This document shows, in pieces, positions 5,723-11,823 of a stretch of 11,823 nt of DNA; the first letter of the stretch is position 1, and every line of letters begins with the position of its first letter. A program made the translations under genes and the position numbers. The stretch comes from Planctomycetaceae bacterium. GTDB taxonomy: Bacteria > Planctomycetota > Phycisphaerae > SM23-33. The DNA lies in the NCBI GenBank assembly GCA_021371965.1, contig JAJFVE010000026.1, positions 1 through 11,823 on the forward strand, in the 5' to 3' direction. Below the pieces are notes generated by a model. That model was given only the letters and a program-made list of their open reading frames with translations. It was not told the DNA's origin and searched no databases.

Positions 5723-6709
5723 ATGGCTAACCCTGTGGAAGCAGCTTTGACGACCGACGCCGCCAACGCCCTCAGCGGCACGACGGACCCCGCGACGGGG
5801 GCGGTCTACAACACCATCGGCCAGTCGCCGTACTACACGGCCGCCTACCAGAAAGAGGCGATCTGGAACCGCATCCTGGCCCTGCCCAACGCCCTGCGCG
5901 TCGTGAAGGATGGCGAAACCACGTTCGGCGTGATGGCCGGGACGTTCTGCCGGCACGGGCAGGCCGTCGCCTACGCCGGCAGTACGGGCAACGCCCTGAC
6001 CAGCAATGCCACAAACTACATCTCTCTCAGCGAAGCCGGCGCTTTGCAGGTCAACACCACCGGCTTCCCCGACGCCTCGCACGTGCCGCTGGCGGCGGTG
6101 ACCGTCGGCGCGGGTTCGTATCTGCACAGCAACATCGCCGATTGCCGCGGCAGGGCAATGTTCCACGTAGTTCGGCAGCGCGAACTCCAGCCGCTGCCGA
6201 TCAGCCTGACGGCCCAGTGCCGCAACGCCGACGGGACCGCCCTCGATGCGACCGGAGCGGCCACAAGGTTCAAGACGGTCTGCGGCGGCTGGGGATCGGG
6301 CACGGTCGTGCTCCAGGGCCAGAGCGCCCAGGGCAGCACACAGACTGATACGCTGGGGTTTGTGCAAGCACTGCCGCCGGGTTATGTCGCCGGGGCCGAC
6401 GTCAAGATCAACGTCCAGGCCAAGTACGCCGGGTCCGGCACGGCAGGGGCTGTCAAAACCCTCGATATCGAGTGCTACAAACTGACCGCCGCCGGCGCTG
6501 TCGGGGCAGACCTCTGCGCCACAGCCGCCGTCACGCTCACCAGTACCTTTGCCGACGCGACGTTCACCATCACGGCCGCGGACCTGGCCGCGGGCGACCG
6601 GCTCATGGTGCTGGTGCAAACGGCGCTGCAGGAAGATGGCGGAGCGTCGGCCTTGTACGCGCAGATCGGCAGCATCACTCTGCAATATGACCGGGCAATG
6701 GATGCATAA
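5723..6709 (+). CDS. Beta-rich phage tail/appendage protein
   Basis: This 328-residue protein has no recognised family name. Residues 35-60 are helical (YYTAAYQKEAIWNRILALP). Residues 61-140 look like a repeated-strand appendage domain (VKDGETTFGVMAGTF, YISLSEAGALQVNTTGFP, HVPLAAVTVGAGSYL), of the kind common in phage baseplate and fibre-attachment proteins. Residues 210-328 form a beta-sandwich-like end with VKINVQAKYAG (227-237), TFTITAADLAAGDRLMVLVQ (280-299) and IGSITLQYDRAMDA (315-328); the strand pattern and the amphipathic 'AADLAAGDRL' turn resemble jelly-roll domains that bind surfaces. There is no signal peptide or membrane segment. ATG 5723 is preceded only by a weak GAGAG at 5711-5715. 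It probably sits on the particle's distal end. Confidence 0.5.
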   Translation: MANPVEAALTTDAANALSGTTDPATGAVYNTIGQSPYYTAAYQKEAIWNRILALPNALRVVKDGETTFGVMAGTFCRHGQAVAYAGSTGNALTSNATNYISLSEAGALQVNTTGFPDASHVPLAAVTVGAGSYLHSNIADCRGRAMFHVVRQRELQPLPISLTAQCRNADGTALDATGAATRFKTVCGGWGSGTVVLQGQSAQGSTQTDTLGFVQALPPGYVAGADVKINVQAKYAGSGTAGAVKTLDIECYKLTAAGAVGADLCATAAVTLTSTFADATFTITAADLAAGDRLMVLVQTALQEDGGASALYAQIGSITLQYDRAMDA

Positions 6710-6739
6710 AGACGCTGCCGCTGGAGAGGATGGAAACCG

Positions 6740-7336
6740 ATGGCAACGAGCGAATACCGTCTATATCGCGGCAGGGGCGGCCTGGCCAACGTGGACTTCT
6801 CAACGCCTGCAGGCACTGCGGGAGCCGATGCCGCCGAGGTCACGCTTGAGGGTTCGGCGCTGGCGCCGCTGGCACGCTACACGTACGTGCTGCGCCCGGC
6901 GCGCACCGGCGCGGCAGGGCAGTGGCTGGAAACGCCCGACTTCTCATGCGTGCTGGAGATTGAGACGGACGCTGCGGGTCATGCCATTGCCGGCCGTCCG
7001 CGTGGCCTGGGCAGCATTTGGGCACAGGCCAGAGCCGCCGGCTTGTGGGCGTGGTGGCAGTATCAGACGCCTTACGGCGCCTCCAAACCGGCGGGCTTTG
7101 CAGTCTACAGCGGACCGGCGAGCGACGCGGTGACGATGTTGCAGCTCTGGCAGCCGTACGCCGGCGACGGGCTTTGCTGCGCCGCGATTGATCTGCCGCC
7201 GGGCACGCACTGGCTCGCCGTCACGGTCTGCGGCGAAGACTCCGCGGAGTCATTCTCATCGCCGCCTTCGGGGCCGTATGTGATTACCAACGCCGCGGCG
7301 GGGCAGCTAACCGTTCTTCTGGAAGAGACGAAATGA
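6740..7336 (+). CDS. Ig/fibronectin-like phage tail protein
   Basis: This 198-residue protein begins at ATG 6740 behind GAGAGGA (6724-6730). It is beta-rich with strands such as RYTYVLRPAR and CVLEIETD, a tryptophan-rich centre (GLWAWWQYQTPYG), and a C-terminal PPGTHWLAVTVCGEDSAES block. That last block resembles the PPGTYPIAVIVEDEQGSE block of the protein encoded at 4966-5700, suggesting two copies of one Ig/FN3-like fold. It lacks any enzymatic motif. Its TGA overlaps the ATG of the hub-like gene in ATGA at 7333-7336, so the two are translationally coupled and probably assemble together. It is a structural tail protein by context; the specific role is unknown. Confidence 0.5.
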   Translation: MATSEYRLYRGRGGLANVDFSTPAGTAGADAAEVTLEGSALAPLARYTYVLRPARTGAAGQWLETPDFSCVLEIETDAAGHAIAGRPRGLGSIWAQARAAGLWAWWQYQTPYGASKPAGFAVYSGPASDAVTMLQLWQPYAGDGLCCAAIDLPPGTHWLAVTVCGEDSAESFSSPPSGPYVITNAAAGQLTVLLEETK

Positions 7337-9531
7337 GCACACTCCAAGTGTACAAGCCGGCATCGCGCGGCTGCATGCTGCGCCCCCCGATAATGCGTGT
7401 GTATCACGCTCGAGTCGTCGCCGGCGGCGCGCCGCAGTGGCGTCGGGAACAGGTTCGTCCATACTGGACGCCGCTTCACCTGCATTGGCAGGCGGACGGT
7501 CAGCCGGCCCAGTTGGACGTGTCCGTTGTGCTGGGACACAGTGCGCAGAAGCCCCGCCGGCGGCCCGAAGATGATCACTGCTGCCCCGGCGACCGGATCC
7601 GATTGGTCCAGGTGCTGGCCGGCAGCGGCGGCAGCGGCATCGAGATCGAATGGTTCTGCGGCGTGGTGACGGGGCAGACGCTGGCCGTCGGGTCCGGGCC
7701 GGACGTGGAATCTCTCACGCTGACGGCGCAGGGGCCCGAGCTGCTGCTGAGCCAGAAGATCATCACGGGTCAGTGGTGGCCGACAGCCGAACTGGACGCC
7801 CTGGAAATGCAGGGCGATCTCACACTGGCCCAGGCGTCGCGCGACGGCGTATGGGAGGCCCGGCTGCCGGTGGTGCTCAACGGCGGCGGGCTGGGCAACG
7901 CCTCCGGCAGCGACTGGCGATTGTCGAACGGGCCGTCGGAAGCGAACAAGTGCAAGGTCTTCGCTGCGCCCTCGCGCACAGCCGGAAGCGCGCGGAGCGT
8001 CCATTGGACGCCGTATTCGGCGCTGCGCTCGGTGGTGGAATGGGTCGACGGCGGAGCGATCATCTCAAGTGCGGCGACGAACTGGACCGCAATCGAAGCA
8101 CTGCTGGGCCAGGCCCCGTTGGGCACGCTGGACTTGACGGGCATGAATCTCGTGCAGGCCATGCGGGCAATTCTCGATCCGCTGGGCTACGGCTTCGCGG
8201 TCGAACCATGGCGGGCCGACCGCCAAGGGCACCGGCTGCTCGTATTCCCCCGCAGCGATCCGGCACGGCAGGCGCAGGTGTGCATGGCCGCGGCGGCGGG
8301 GGGCGTGTCTATCGCCTCTGCGCAGGGGCAGCGCTCGCAGGTGCAGGCCATGCGCATCGTGCGCGACGCGCAGCACGTGCGAAACCGGATCATCGCGGCC
8401 GGCGACATCAAGCGAACCCAGCGGACGCTGACGTTTCATCACGAGCCGGCCACGCGGGATCTGCACCCGTTCTGGGACGCGGCCGCGCACGATTTGGCGA
8501 GTTACGCCCGGGACAATGTCATCGGGCCTAATAACATGGCCGGTACGAGCAGCCTGGTTACGTGGCAGCAGCGTTACAGCGGCGCCGACGAGCAGTACCG
8601 CCATGTCTTCCGCACGTTCGTGTGGAACGAGGACGGAGGGCTGTCGGAGATCGTAGCCGACGACGAAGGCGCCGCCCGCATGCCGGATCTGGCTTCGCTA
8701 GGGCGCGACGGCAAGTTTGCCCGCCGCCCTCGACCGATCGGTCCGCGATTTGAGTTCGCCGACAGCGGAAGCCAGAATCAAAGTGCATTCGCCGCGGCTG
8801 GCGGGGCATTCAAGGCGCCGCTGGTTGAACTGGGCCTGGCGCGACATGCGGGCGGGCTGTACGTTGAAGATGCCGACGCGTGGATCGCCTTGCCCCCTCG
8901 CCAGGCAACGGTGCGGCCGGATCGCGCCGGCGTTTCGATTATCGTGCCGGACCTGCTGGCGTGGCGGCCTTGGATGGCTAACCGCAAGATCTCCGGCGGA
9001 CAGTCGCTGCACTATCGCTACGGGCACCTCAACTACGCCACGCTGCTGCACAACGCAATGCGGGCAGCCGACGACGGCAGCATGATGCTGCGCCTGCGGG
9101 TCACCGGCTCGGTGGAGATGGACGACTGCGTCAGCCATGAGGCCGCGCGGTCGAGCGAGTCCGCGTGGCCGTTCGATTCGGCCGCGATGCTGCGCGCGGG
9201 CGAACGGTTCAAGTACCGCAGCGTCGGCGATACGGTCAGCGCGTCGCTGCCGGCGACGGTGGATGATTCGCCTGCGCTGCAGGCGCTGGCCCAGCGTGCG
9301 CGGGTGGCCGCCCAGGACGCCCTCACGCATGGCTCGGTCACGCTGCGGGGCCTGCAGAGGGCGTACTCGCCTGGGATGGCGCTGGCTCGCCTGCAGGGGC
9401 GAAACATCGAGCTGTCTGCCCGCCGGGCGGTCAACGGCGCCGGCGAGTGCGGTGTGCCGGCCATCGTGGCGGTGCGATGGGATTTTCAAAACGGGGCCGG
9501 CAAGACTGAACTGAACGTCGATTCACGCTGA
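7333..9531 (+). CDS. Baseplate hub/tail-tip protein
   Basis: This 732-residue protein is the largest in the window. Its N-terminal part shows the pattern of phage hub proteins (gp27/gpD/Tal-like): CPGDRIRLVQVL (84-95), IEWFCGVVTG (105-114), then ESLTLTAQGPELLLSQKII (126-144), that is, an instruction-like 'F-x-G-x-V' strand followed by an 'L-T-A-x-G' strand and a helix. A second hub-like feature is NLVQAMRAILDPLGYGFAVE, typical of the helix before the second beta domain. The C-terminal part contains HGSVTLRGLQRAYSPGMAL and ends VRWDFQNGAGKTELNVDSR, a closing strand seen in many hub proteins. It starts at ATG 7333 in an ATGA overlap, with GGAAGAGA upstream. Length is within the usual range for Tal/hub proteins. 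It would form the tail tip or baseplate centre. No peptidase or lysozyme motif is recognised. Confidence 0.6.
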   Translation: MSTLQVYKPASRGCMLRPPIMRVYHARVVAGGAPQWRREQVRPYWTPLHLHWQADGQPAQLDVSVVLGHSAQKPRRRPEDDHCCPGDRIRLVQVLAGSGGSGIEIEWFCGVVTGQTLAVGSGPDVESLTLTAQGPELLLSQKIITGQWWPTAELDALEMQGDLTLAQASRDGVWEARLPVVLNGGGLGNASGSDWRLSNGPSEANKCKVFAAPSRTAGSARSVHWTPYSALRSVVEWVDGGAIISSAATNWTAIEALLGQAPLGTLDLTGMNLVQAMRAILDPLGYGFAVEPWRADRQGHRLLVFPRSDPARQAQVCMAAAAGGVSIASAQGQRSQVQAMRIVRDAQHVRNRIIAAGDIKRTQRTLTFHHEPATRDLHPFWDAAAHDLASYARDNVIGPNNMAGTSSLVTWQQRYSGADEQYRHVFRTFVWNEDGGLSEIVADDEGAARMPDLASLGRDGKFARRPRPIGPRFEFADSGSQNQSAFAAAGGAFKAPLVELGLARHAGGLYVEDADAWIALPPRQATVRPDRAGVSIIVPDLLAWRPWMANRKISGGQSLHYRYGHLNYATLLHNAMRAADDGSMMLRLRVTGSVEMDDCVSHEAARSSESAWPFDSAAMLRAGERFKYRSVGDTVSASLPATVDDSPALQALAQRARVAAQDALTHGSVTLRGLQRAYSPGMALARLQGRNIELSARRAVNGAGECGVPAIVAVRWDFQNGAGKTELNVDSR

Positions 9532-9541
9532 GGCAATCACC

Positions 9542-10384
9542 ATGCACGATAGCGACATTATGATGACGGCCGATGCCCCCGCCTGCGCCGCCGATCCGGC
9601 GGTTCTCGCACAAGGCTACGCGCGGATCACCGCAAACGATGGCGGCGGGGCGTACCACGTGACGGAACTGGCCTGGACGGGACAGGCCGACGCCGACGGG
9701 CAGGCGCCGGGGCAACTGGCGGCAGCGCCCGCGCGGGATTTCCAGAACCGCGACAGCGGCCGCAGCGGCGACGTGGTGGTCTGGTGGCAGCAGTATCGCC
9801 AGGATGGCGCCGTCGAGACGCTCATCGATGTTGGCAGCGCGCACGCACTGCCGCAGCCGGCCGGCAGCGGTGGGAGCCTTGTCGTCGTCAATTCCGGCGG
9901 CACCGGCTATGCGCCACTGCCCGGCGCCGCCGGACAGGTGCCGTATTTCAGCGGAGGAGCGTGGACCGCTGCGCCATTAACAAGCCTGGCCGGCGAGATG
10001 TGCGTGGCGCGCCGGCTCAAGCTCATGCCCAACAGTGCCGACGGCACGTGCGTGTTCGACAACCGCGACTGGCGCGGCCGGCTGTTGCTGCCGGTGTTCT
10101 ACGTGGTCTGGCAGGACGAGCCCAACGACTTCGCCGGCTCGGGCAATGTGCAGAGCCTCACGCAGACGCCGCCGGCGTTTGAGGGTCTTCTCGGGGGACC
10201 GGGCTGGGATGTGCTGGCCGGCGACTCCAGCGGCGGAGCGTACGTCAAGGTCGAGATGGAACTCGATACCGGCAATCTGCGCTGGAACTGGAGCGGCCTG
10301 GGCAACATCGCCACCTACTCGATCGCGGCCTTTGCCATGCTGTCGCTAGGTCGCGTCATCACTAACGACGACGTAACCCCGTAG
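9542..10384 (+). CDS. Fibre-like tail appendage protein
   Basis: This 280-residue protein starts at ATG 9542, with TGAGG at 9529-9533 overlapping the previous stop; ATG 9560 and 9563 are alternatives a few codons in. The first 100 residues are beta-rich and include GDVVVWWQQYRQDGAVETLID. A glycine/serine-rich linker with NSGGTGYAPLPGAAGQVPYF follows, a spacing pattern often seen where a fibre attaches to a baseplate and where repeats begin. The C-terminal 130 residues look like a globular tip (RDWRGRLLLPVFYVVWQDEP, VKVEMELDTGNLRWNWSGLG). Placed directly after the hub gene and before the lysis cassette, it fits a tail fibre or receptor-binding protein. No known receptor-binding family is recognised and no chaperone gene follows. 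Confidence 0.45.
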   Translation: MHDSDIMMTADAPACAADPAVLAQGYARITANDGGGAYHVTELAWTGQADADGQAPGQLAAAPARDFQNRDSGRSGDVVVWWQQYRQDGAVETLIDVGSAHALPQPAGSGGSLVVVNSGGTGYAPLPGAAGQVPYFSGGAWTAAPLTSLAGEMCVARRLKLMPNSADGTCVFDNRDWRGRLLLPVFYVVWQDEPNDFAGSGNVQSLTQTPPAFEGLLGGPGWDVLAGDSSGGAYVKVEMELDTGNLRWNWSGLGNIATYSIAAFAMLSLGRVITNDDVTP

Positions 10385-10404
10385 CACGGGCGTCTCGCCC
10401 ATGC
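10384..10404. repeat. REP-like hairpin next to a stop codon
   Basis: Arms GCACGGGC (10384-10391) and GCCCATGC (10397-10404) enclose loop GTCTC. One pair is mismatched (C opposite A on the + strand, a G-U pair on RNA from the - strand). As at 1911, its first G is the last base of a TAG stop. It belongs to the same family as the units at 1911-1965 and 4434-4536. Confidence 0.8.
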
Positions 10405-10435
10405 GTCCCCGACGCTACACCAGGAAAGAACCACC

Positions 10436-10717
10436 ATGACCGACCAATGCACCGAACACATGCGCTCCGATTGCGCCCGCGAGTTGGGGCAACTGACCAG
10501 CGAACTGTCGAACCTCAAGAGCACACAGGATTGCCAAAGCCGCAAGCTGGACGAAATCCACCAAGCCCTCGTTGGCAACGGCCGAGTCGGCTTGGTCACG
10601 CGAGTGACGCTGCTGGAGCAGTCCGCCGTCGCGGCCGACAAACGCGGCGACAAGTTCTGGAAGGTCTTCGCCGTCATCGTGGCGCTGACTTCCGTCCTGG
10701 TGGCCGTCGTGAAGTAG
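10436..10717 (+). CDS. Coiled-coil plus C-terminal membrane helix protein, XhlA-like lysis protein
   Basis: This 93-residue protein has a helical, heptad-like N-terminal part (ARELGQLTSELSNLKST, 14-30, then RKLDEIHQALVGNGRVGLVT, 36-55, and VTLLEQSA, 57-64) and one C-terminal membrane helix (WKVFAVIVALTSVLVAVV, 75-92). The K-L-D-x-I...GLVTRVxLLEQ pattern followed by a single terminal helix matches small phage proteins often annotated as haemolysin XhlA-like, which sit in lysis cassettes and anchor in the inner membrane. ATG 10436 has AGGAAAG at 10422-10428. It follows the fibre-like gene after a REP-like hairpin and is followed by a lipoprotein and a holin-like gene, consistent with a lysis or membrane-remodelling role. 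The exact function is inferred from topology. Confidence 0.55.
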   Translation: MTDQCTEHMRSDCARELGQLTSELSNLKSTQDCQSRKLDEIHQALVGNGRVGLVTRVTLLEQSAVAADKRGDKFWKVFAVIVALTSVLVAVVK

Positions 10718-10763
10718 TAGCCAGTAGCCAGTAAACGTGAGTTCTTCACGGGCTACTGGCTAC
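10717..10763. repeat. Compound hairpin between the XhlA-like gene and the lipoprotein gene
   Basis: Arms 10717-10729 and 10751-10763 are perfect 13-base reverse complements (GTAGCCAGTAGCC and GGCTACTGGCTAC). Inside them CGTGA (10736-10740) pairs with TCACG (10746-10750) around GTTCT, adding an inner stem. There is no T-run after it, so it is not a standard terminator. It might stabilise or attenuate the mRNA, or be another host intergenic repeat (the arms are built of tandem TAGCCAG words). Ribosome site AAAGGAG for the next gene follows at 10788-10794. Confidence 0.75.
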
Positions 10764-10800
10764 CGGCTACCAACAACCCCTGATAACAAAGGAGCGTAAG

Positions 10801-11439
10801 GTGAAGCGAATCATTCTGTCAGTAATCGCGTGCGGGCTACTTGTTTCTGGCTGCAGCGGGGCGGGCGCAACTAACAGTCTCAAGAACGTCTCGCCCAAGG
10901 TCAAGGCGTACGAGGGGCCGCTCAACGGCGAGATCGTCGCGTACATCTCGGGCGAGCGGCCGGCGGCTTCGACTCAGCCGACGAGTTCGCTAGGCATGGG
11001 GCGGTTCACGATCTACGACGGCGGGCTGACGGAAGGCCGCAAGGAGTTCGCTGGCTTTCGCGGCCTGAGCCCCTTTGACGATTCGCCCAACGACGTGGTC
11101 AGCCACGCCAAGGGCAGCGTCTTCGAGATCGACGGCAAGAGCAAGATCGACGTGGCGCCCGACGGCGTCAAGAGCAAGACGGCCGTCGACGCCCAGGCCG
11201 CCGACAAGGGCGGGCGGCTGGGCTGGATTGACGAGATGCTCAACACGGCTTTCAAGATCGGCGGCGTGACGGTCCTGCTGGTGATCGTGCTGCTGGTCTT
11301 CCCCGGCACGCGAGAGTTCCTCTTGACCTGGCTGGCCCGTGCAGCCGTCGCCAAAGCAGCGGTAGACGTGGTCAAAGCGGCCACGATGAAAGATGACGAT
11401 CAGACCGAGAAACCCCTAACGCAGGAGACACAGCAATGA
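10801..11439 (+). CDS. Lipoprotein with C-terminal membrane segment, possible unimolecular spanin
   Basis: This 212-residue protein starts at GTG 10801 with a strong AAAGGAG at 10788-10794 and a 6-base spacer. Residues 1-17 form a lipoprotein signal peptide (KR, then a hydrophobic stretch) ending in lipobox LVSGC with Cys18 as the lipidated residue. Residues 19-150 are hydrophilic. A strongly hydrophobic segment (IGGVTVLLVIVLLVF, 153-167) is followed by a second hydrophobic stretch (EFLLTWLARAAVA, 172-184) and a charged tail. A lipidated N-terminus plus a C-terminal transmembrane helix is the topology of unimolecular spanins such as phage T1 gp11, which bridge outer and inner membranes at lysis. 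The longer periplasmic part and the 42-residue tail after the helix are not typical. Its TGA overlaps the next ATG (11436). A different lipoprotein role cannot be excluded. Confidence 0.5.
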   Translation: MKRIILSVIACGLLVSGCSGAGATNSLKNVSPKVKAYEGPLNGEIVAYISGERPAASTQPTSSLGMGRFTIYDGGLTEGRKEFAGFRGLSPFDDSPNDVVSHAKGSVFEIDGKSKIDVAPDGVKSKTAVDAQAADKGGRLGWIDEMLNTAFKIGGVTVLLVIVLLVFPGTREFLLTWLARAAVAKAAVDVVKAATMKDDDQTEKPLTQETQQ

Positions 11440-11612
11440 AGAGCATTCTGGAGTGGTTTGAAGGCAAGAAGACGTACATCACAGCCGCGGTGACATTCGC
11501 CCTGGGCGGTCTGCAGGCCTGCGGCGTGGAAGTGCCCGCGTGGATCTACGCCGTCCTGGCGTCGCTGGGCATCACGTTCCTGCGCAGCGGCGTGGAAAAG
11601 TCGGGATCGTAG
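11436..11612 (+). CDS. Small holin-like membrane protein
   Basis: This 58-residue protein starts in an ATGA overlap with the lipoprotein gene, so it is translationally coupled, and GCAGGAG at 11421-11427 is the ribosome site. The N-terminus has the charged stretch LEWFEGKKTYI (5-15), then two hydrophobic segments, about 15-29 (ITAAVTFALGGLQACG) and 34-50 (PAWIYAVLASLGITFLR), separated by a short VEVP turn, and a basic/serine-rich C-terminus. The 'FEGKKTYIxA' opening and two short helices are seen in many small phage-encoded holin-like proteins. With the XhlA-like and spanin-like genes it forms a membrane-lysis cassette. No endolysin gene is present in the window. The holin role is based on size, topology and neighbours. 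Confidence 0.55.
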   Translation: MKSILEWFEGKKTYITAAVTFALGGLQACGVEVPAWIYAVLASLGITFLRSGVEKSGS

Positions 11613-11658
11613 CGCGCCGGCGCGAGGTTCAGAGACACGCACAACGGAGTTGTGCGTG
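11613..11658. repeat. Palindromes after the last phage gene
   Basis: A perfect 12-base palindrome CGCGCCGGCGCG lies at 11613-11624, directly after the TAG stop of the holin-like gene. A 10-base stem (CACGCACAAC, 11636-11645, against GTTGTGCGTG, 11649-11658) with loop GGA follows. Neither is followed by a T-run on the + strand. The second could end or stabilise the phage transcript, but no classical rho-independent signal is visible. Confidence 0.55.
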
Positions 11659-11680
11659 GCACCTGCGCGGTTCATCGGCG

Positions 11681-11720
11681 CATAAAAACGACCAGCCCGC
11701 CAATCGTGGCGGGCTGGTCG
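11681..11720 (-). terminator. Rho-independent terminator of the tRNA-Glu gene
   Basis: A perfect 14-base stem (11689-11702 against 11707-11720) with a 4-base loop is followed, reading on the - strand, by TTTTTATG (11688-11681). The stem is GC-rich and the T-run is in the correct place for transcripts coming leftwards from the tRNA gene. Because the stem is symmetric it could also slow + strand transcripts, but that side lacks a T-run. Confidence 0.9.
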
Positions 11721-11725
11721 GCCGA

Positions 11726-11798
11726 TGACCCCAAGGGGAATCGAACCCCTGTTACCGGGATGAAAACCCGGTGTCCTAGGCCTCTAGACGATGGGGCC
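11726..11798 (-). tRNA. tRNA-Glu (anticodon UUC)
   Basis: On the - strand the 73-base sequence begins GGCCCCA at 11798 and folds as a cloverleaf. The acceptor arms GGCCCCA and TGGGGTC pair (one G-U). The anticodon stem CCGGG/CCCGG encloses loop TTTTCAT with anticodon TTC. The T arm AGGGG-TTCGAAT-CCCCT is canonical. The discriminator base is A and CCA is not encoded. Its 3' end faces the phage genes and a terminator follows. The 3' half of a tRNA gene is a common phage integration target, but no duplicate of it is visible in this window. Confidence 0.95.
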
Positions 11799-11823
11799 GC
11801 TGGGTCCCATCCGGAATCGCTCC

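Noticed and set aside
5651..6685. Long open frame on the - strand opposite the 328-residue tail protein
   Set aside because: Antisense shadow; the + strand frame has plausible beta-strand protein features and correct spacing with its neighbours.
7105..9489. Several - strand open frames opposite the hub gene
   Set aside because: They overlap the 732-residue frame with hub-like motifs, and their translations are low-complexity R/P/A-rich, as expected for high-GC shadows.

Overview
The window reads as the structural and lysis end of a tailed-phage-like element in a high-GC (about two thirds G+C) Gram-negative bacterium. Most genes lie head to tail on the + strand, and a host-type tRNA-Glu(UUC) sits on the - strand at the right edge. 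Several intergenic gaps carry short hairpin repeats (arms such as GCATGGGC/GCCCATGC around a GTCTC or GAGAC loop). From memory, these are abundant between genes of Planctomycetota and their relatives, so a planctomycete-type host (perhaps Phycisphaerae) is my best guess. That is inference, not a database match. Family calls below rest on motifs, size and gene order only.

Left part (1-3290): the C-terminus of a protein that could be the major capsid protein; a gap with a long imperfect inverted repeat; two translationally overlapping glycan-type genes (a DUF115/MptE-like protein and a capsule-polysaccharide/Kdo-transferase-like protein); then a probable head-tail adaptor and a probable tail terminator. 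Centre (3300-3979): one lower-GC gene on the opposite strand, encoding a five-helix membrane protein with a good sigma70-like promoter of its own. It behaves like a 'moron' inserted between the tail terminator and tail tube genes.

Right part (4007-10384): probable tail tube, a small beta-rich tail protein, a glycine/aromatic-rich protein, two beta-rich appendage proteins, a 732-residue baseplate-hub-like protein and a fibre-like protein. No tape-measure protein is present where a long-tailed phage would carry one. 10436-11612 is a membrane/lysis cassette: a coiled-coil plus C-terminal helix protein (XhlA-like), a lipoprotein that also has a C-terminal membrane segment (unimolecular-spanin-like topology), and a 58-residue holin-like protein. 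No endolysin is visible.

The right edge holds a strong terminator for the - strand tRNA-Glu, whose 3' end faces the phage genes; this makes the tRNA a plausible but unproven integration site. The tight coupling (ATGA overlaps at 7333 and 11436, TGATG at 4966) suggests co-transcribed blocks. The host-like repeats between structural genes, the missing tape measure and the extra glycan genes make a domesticated or minimal phage-derived particle worth considering. Portal, terminase, protease, integrase and any replication genes lie outside the window, if they exist.
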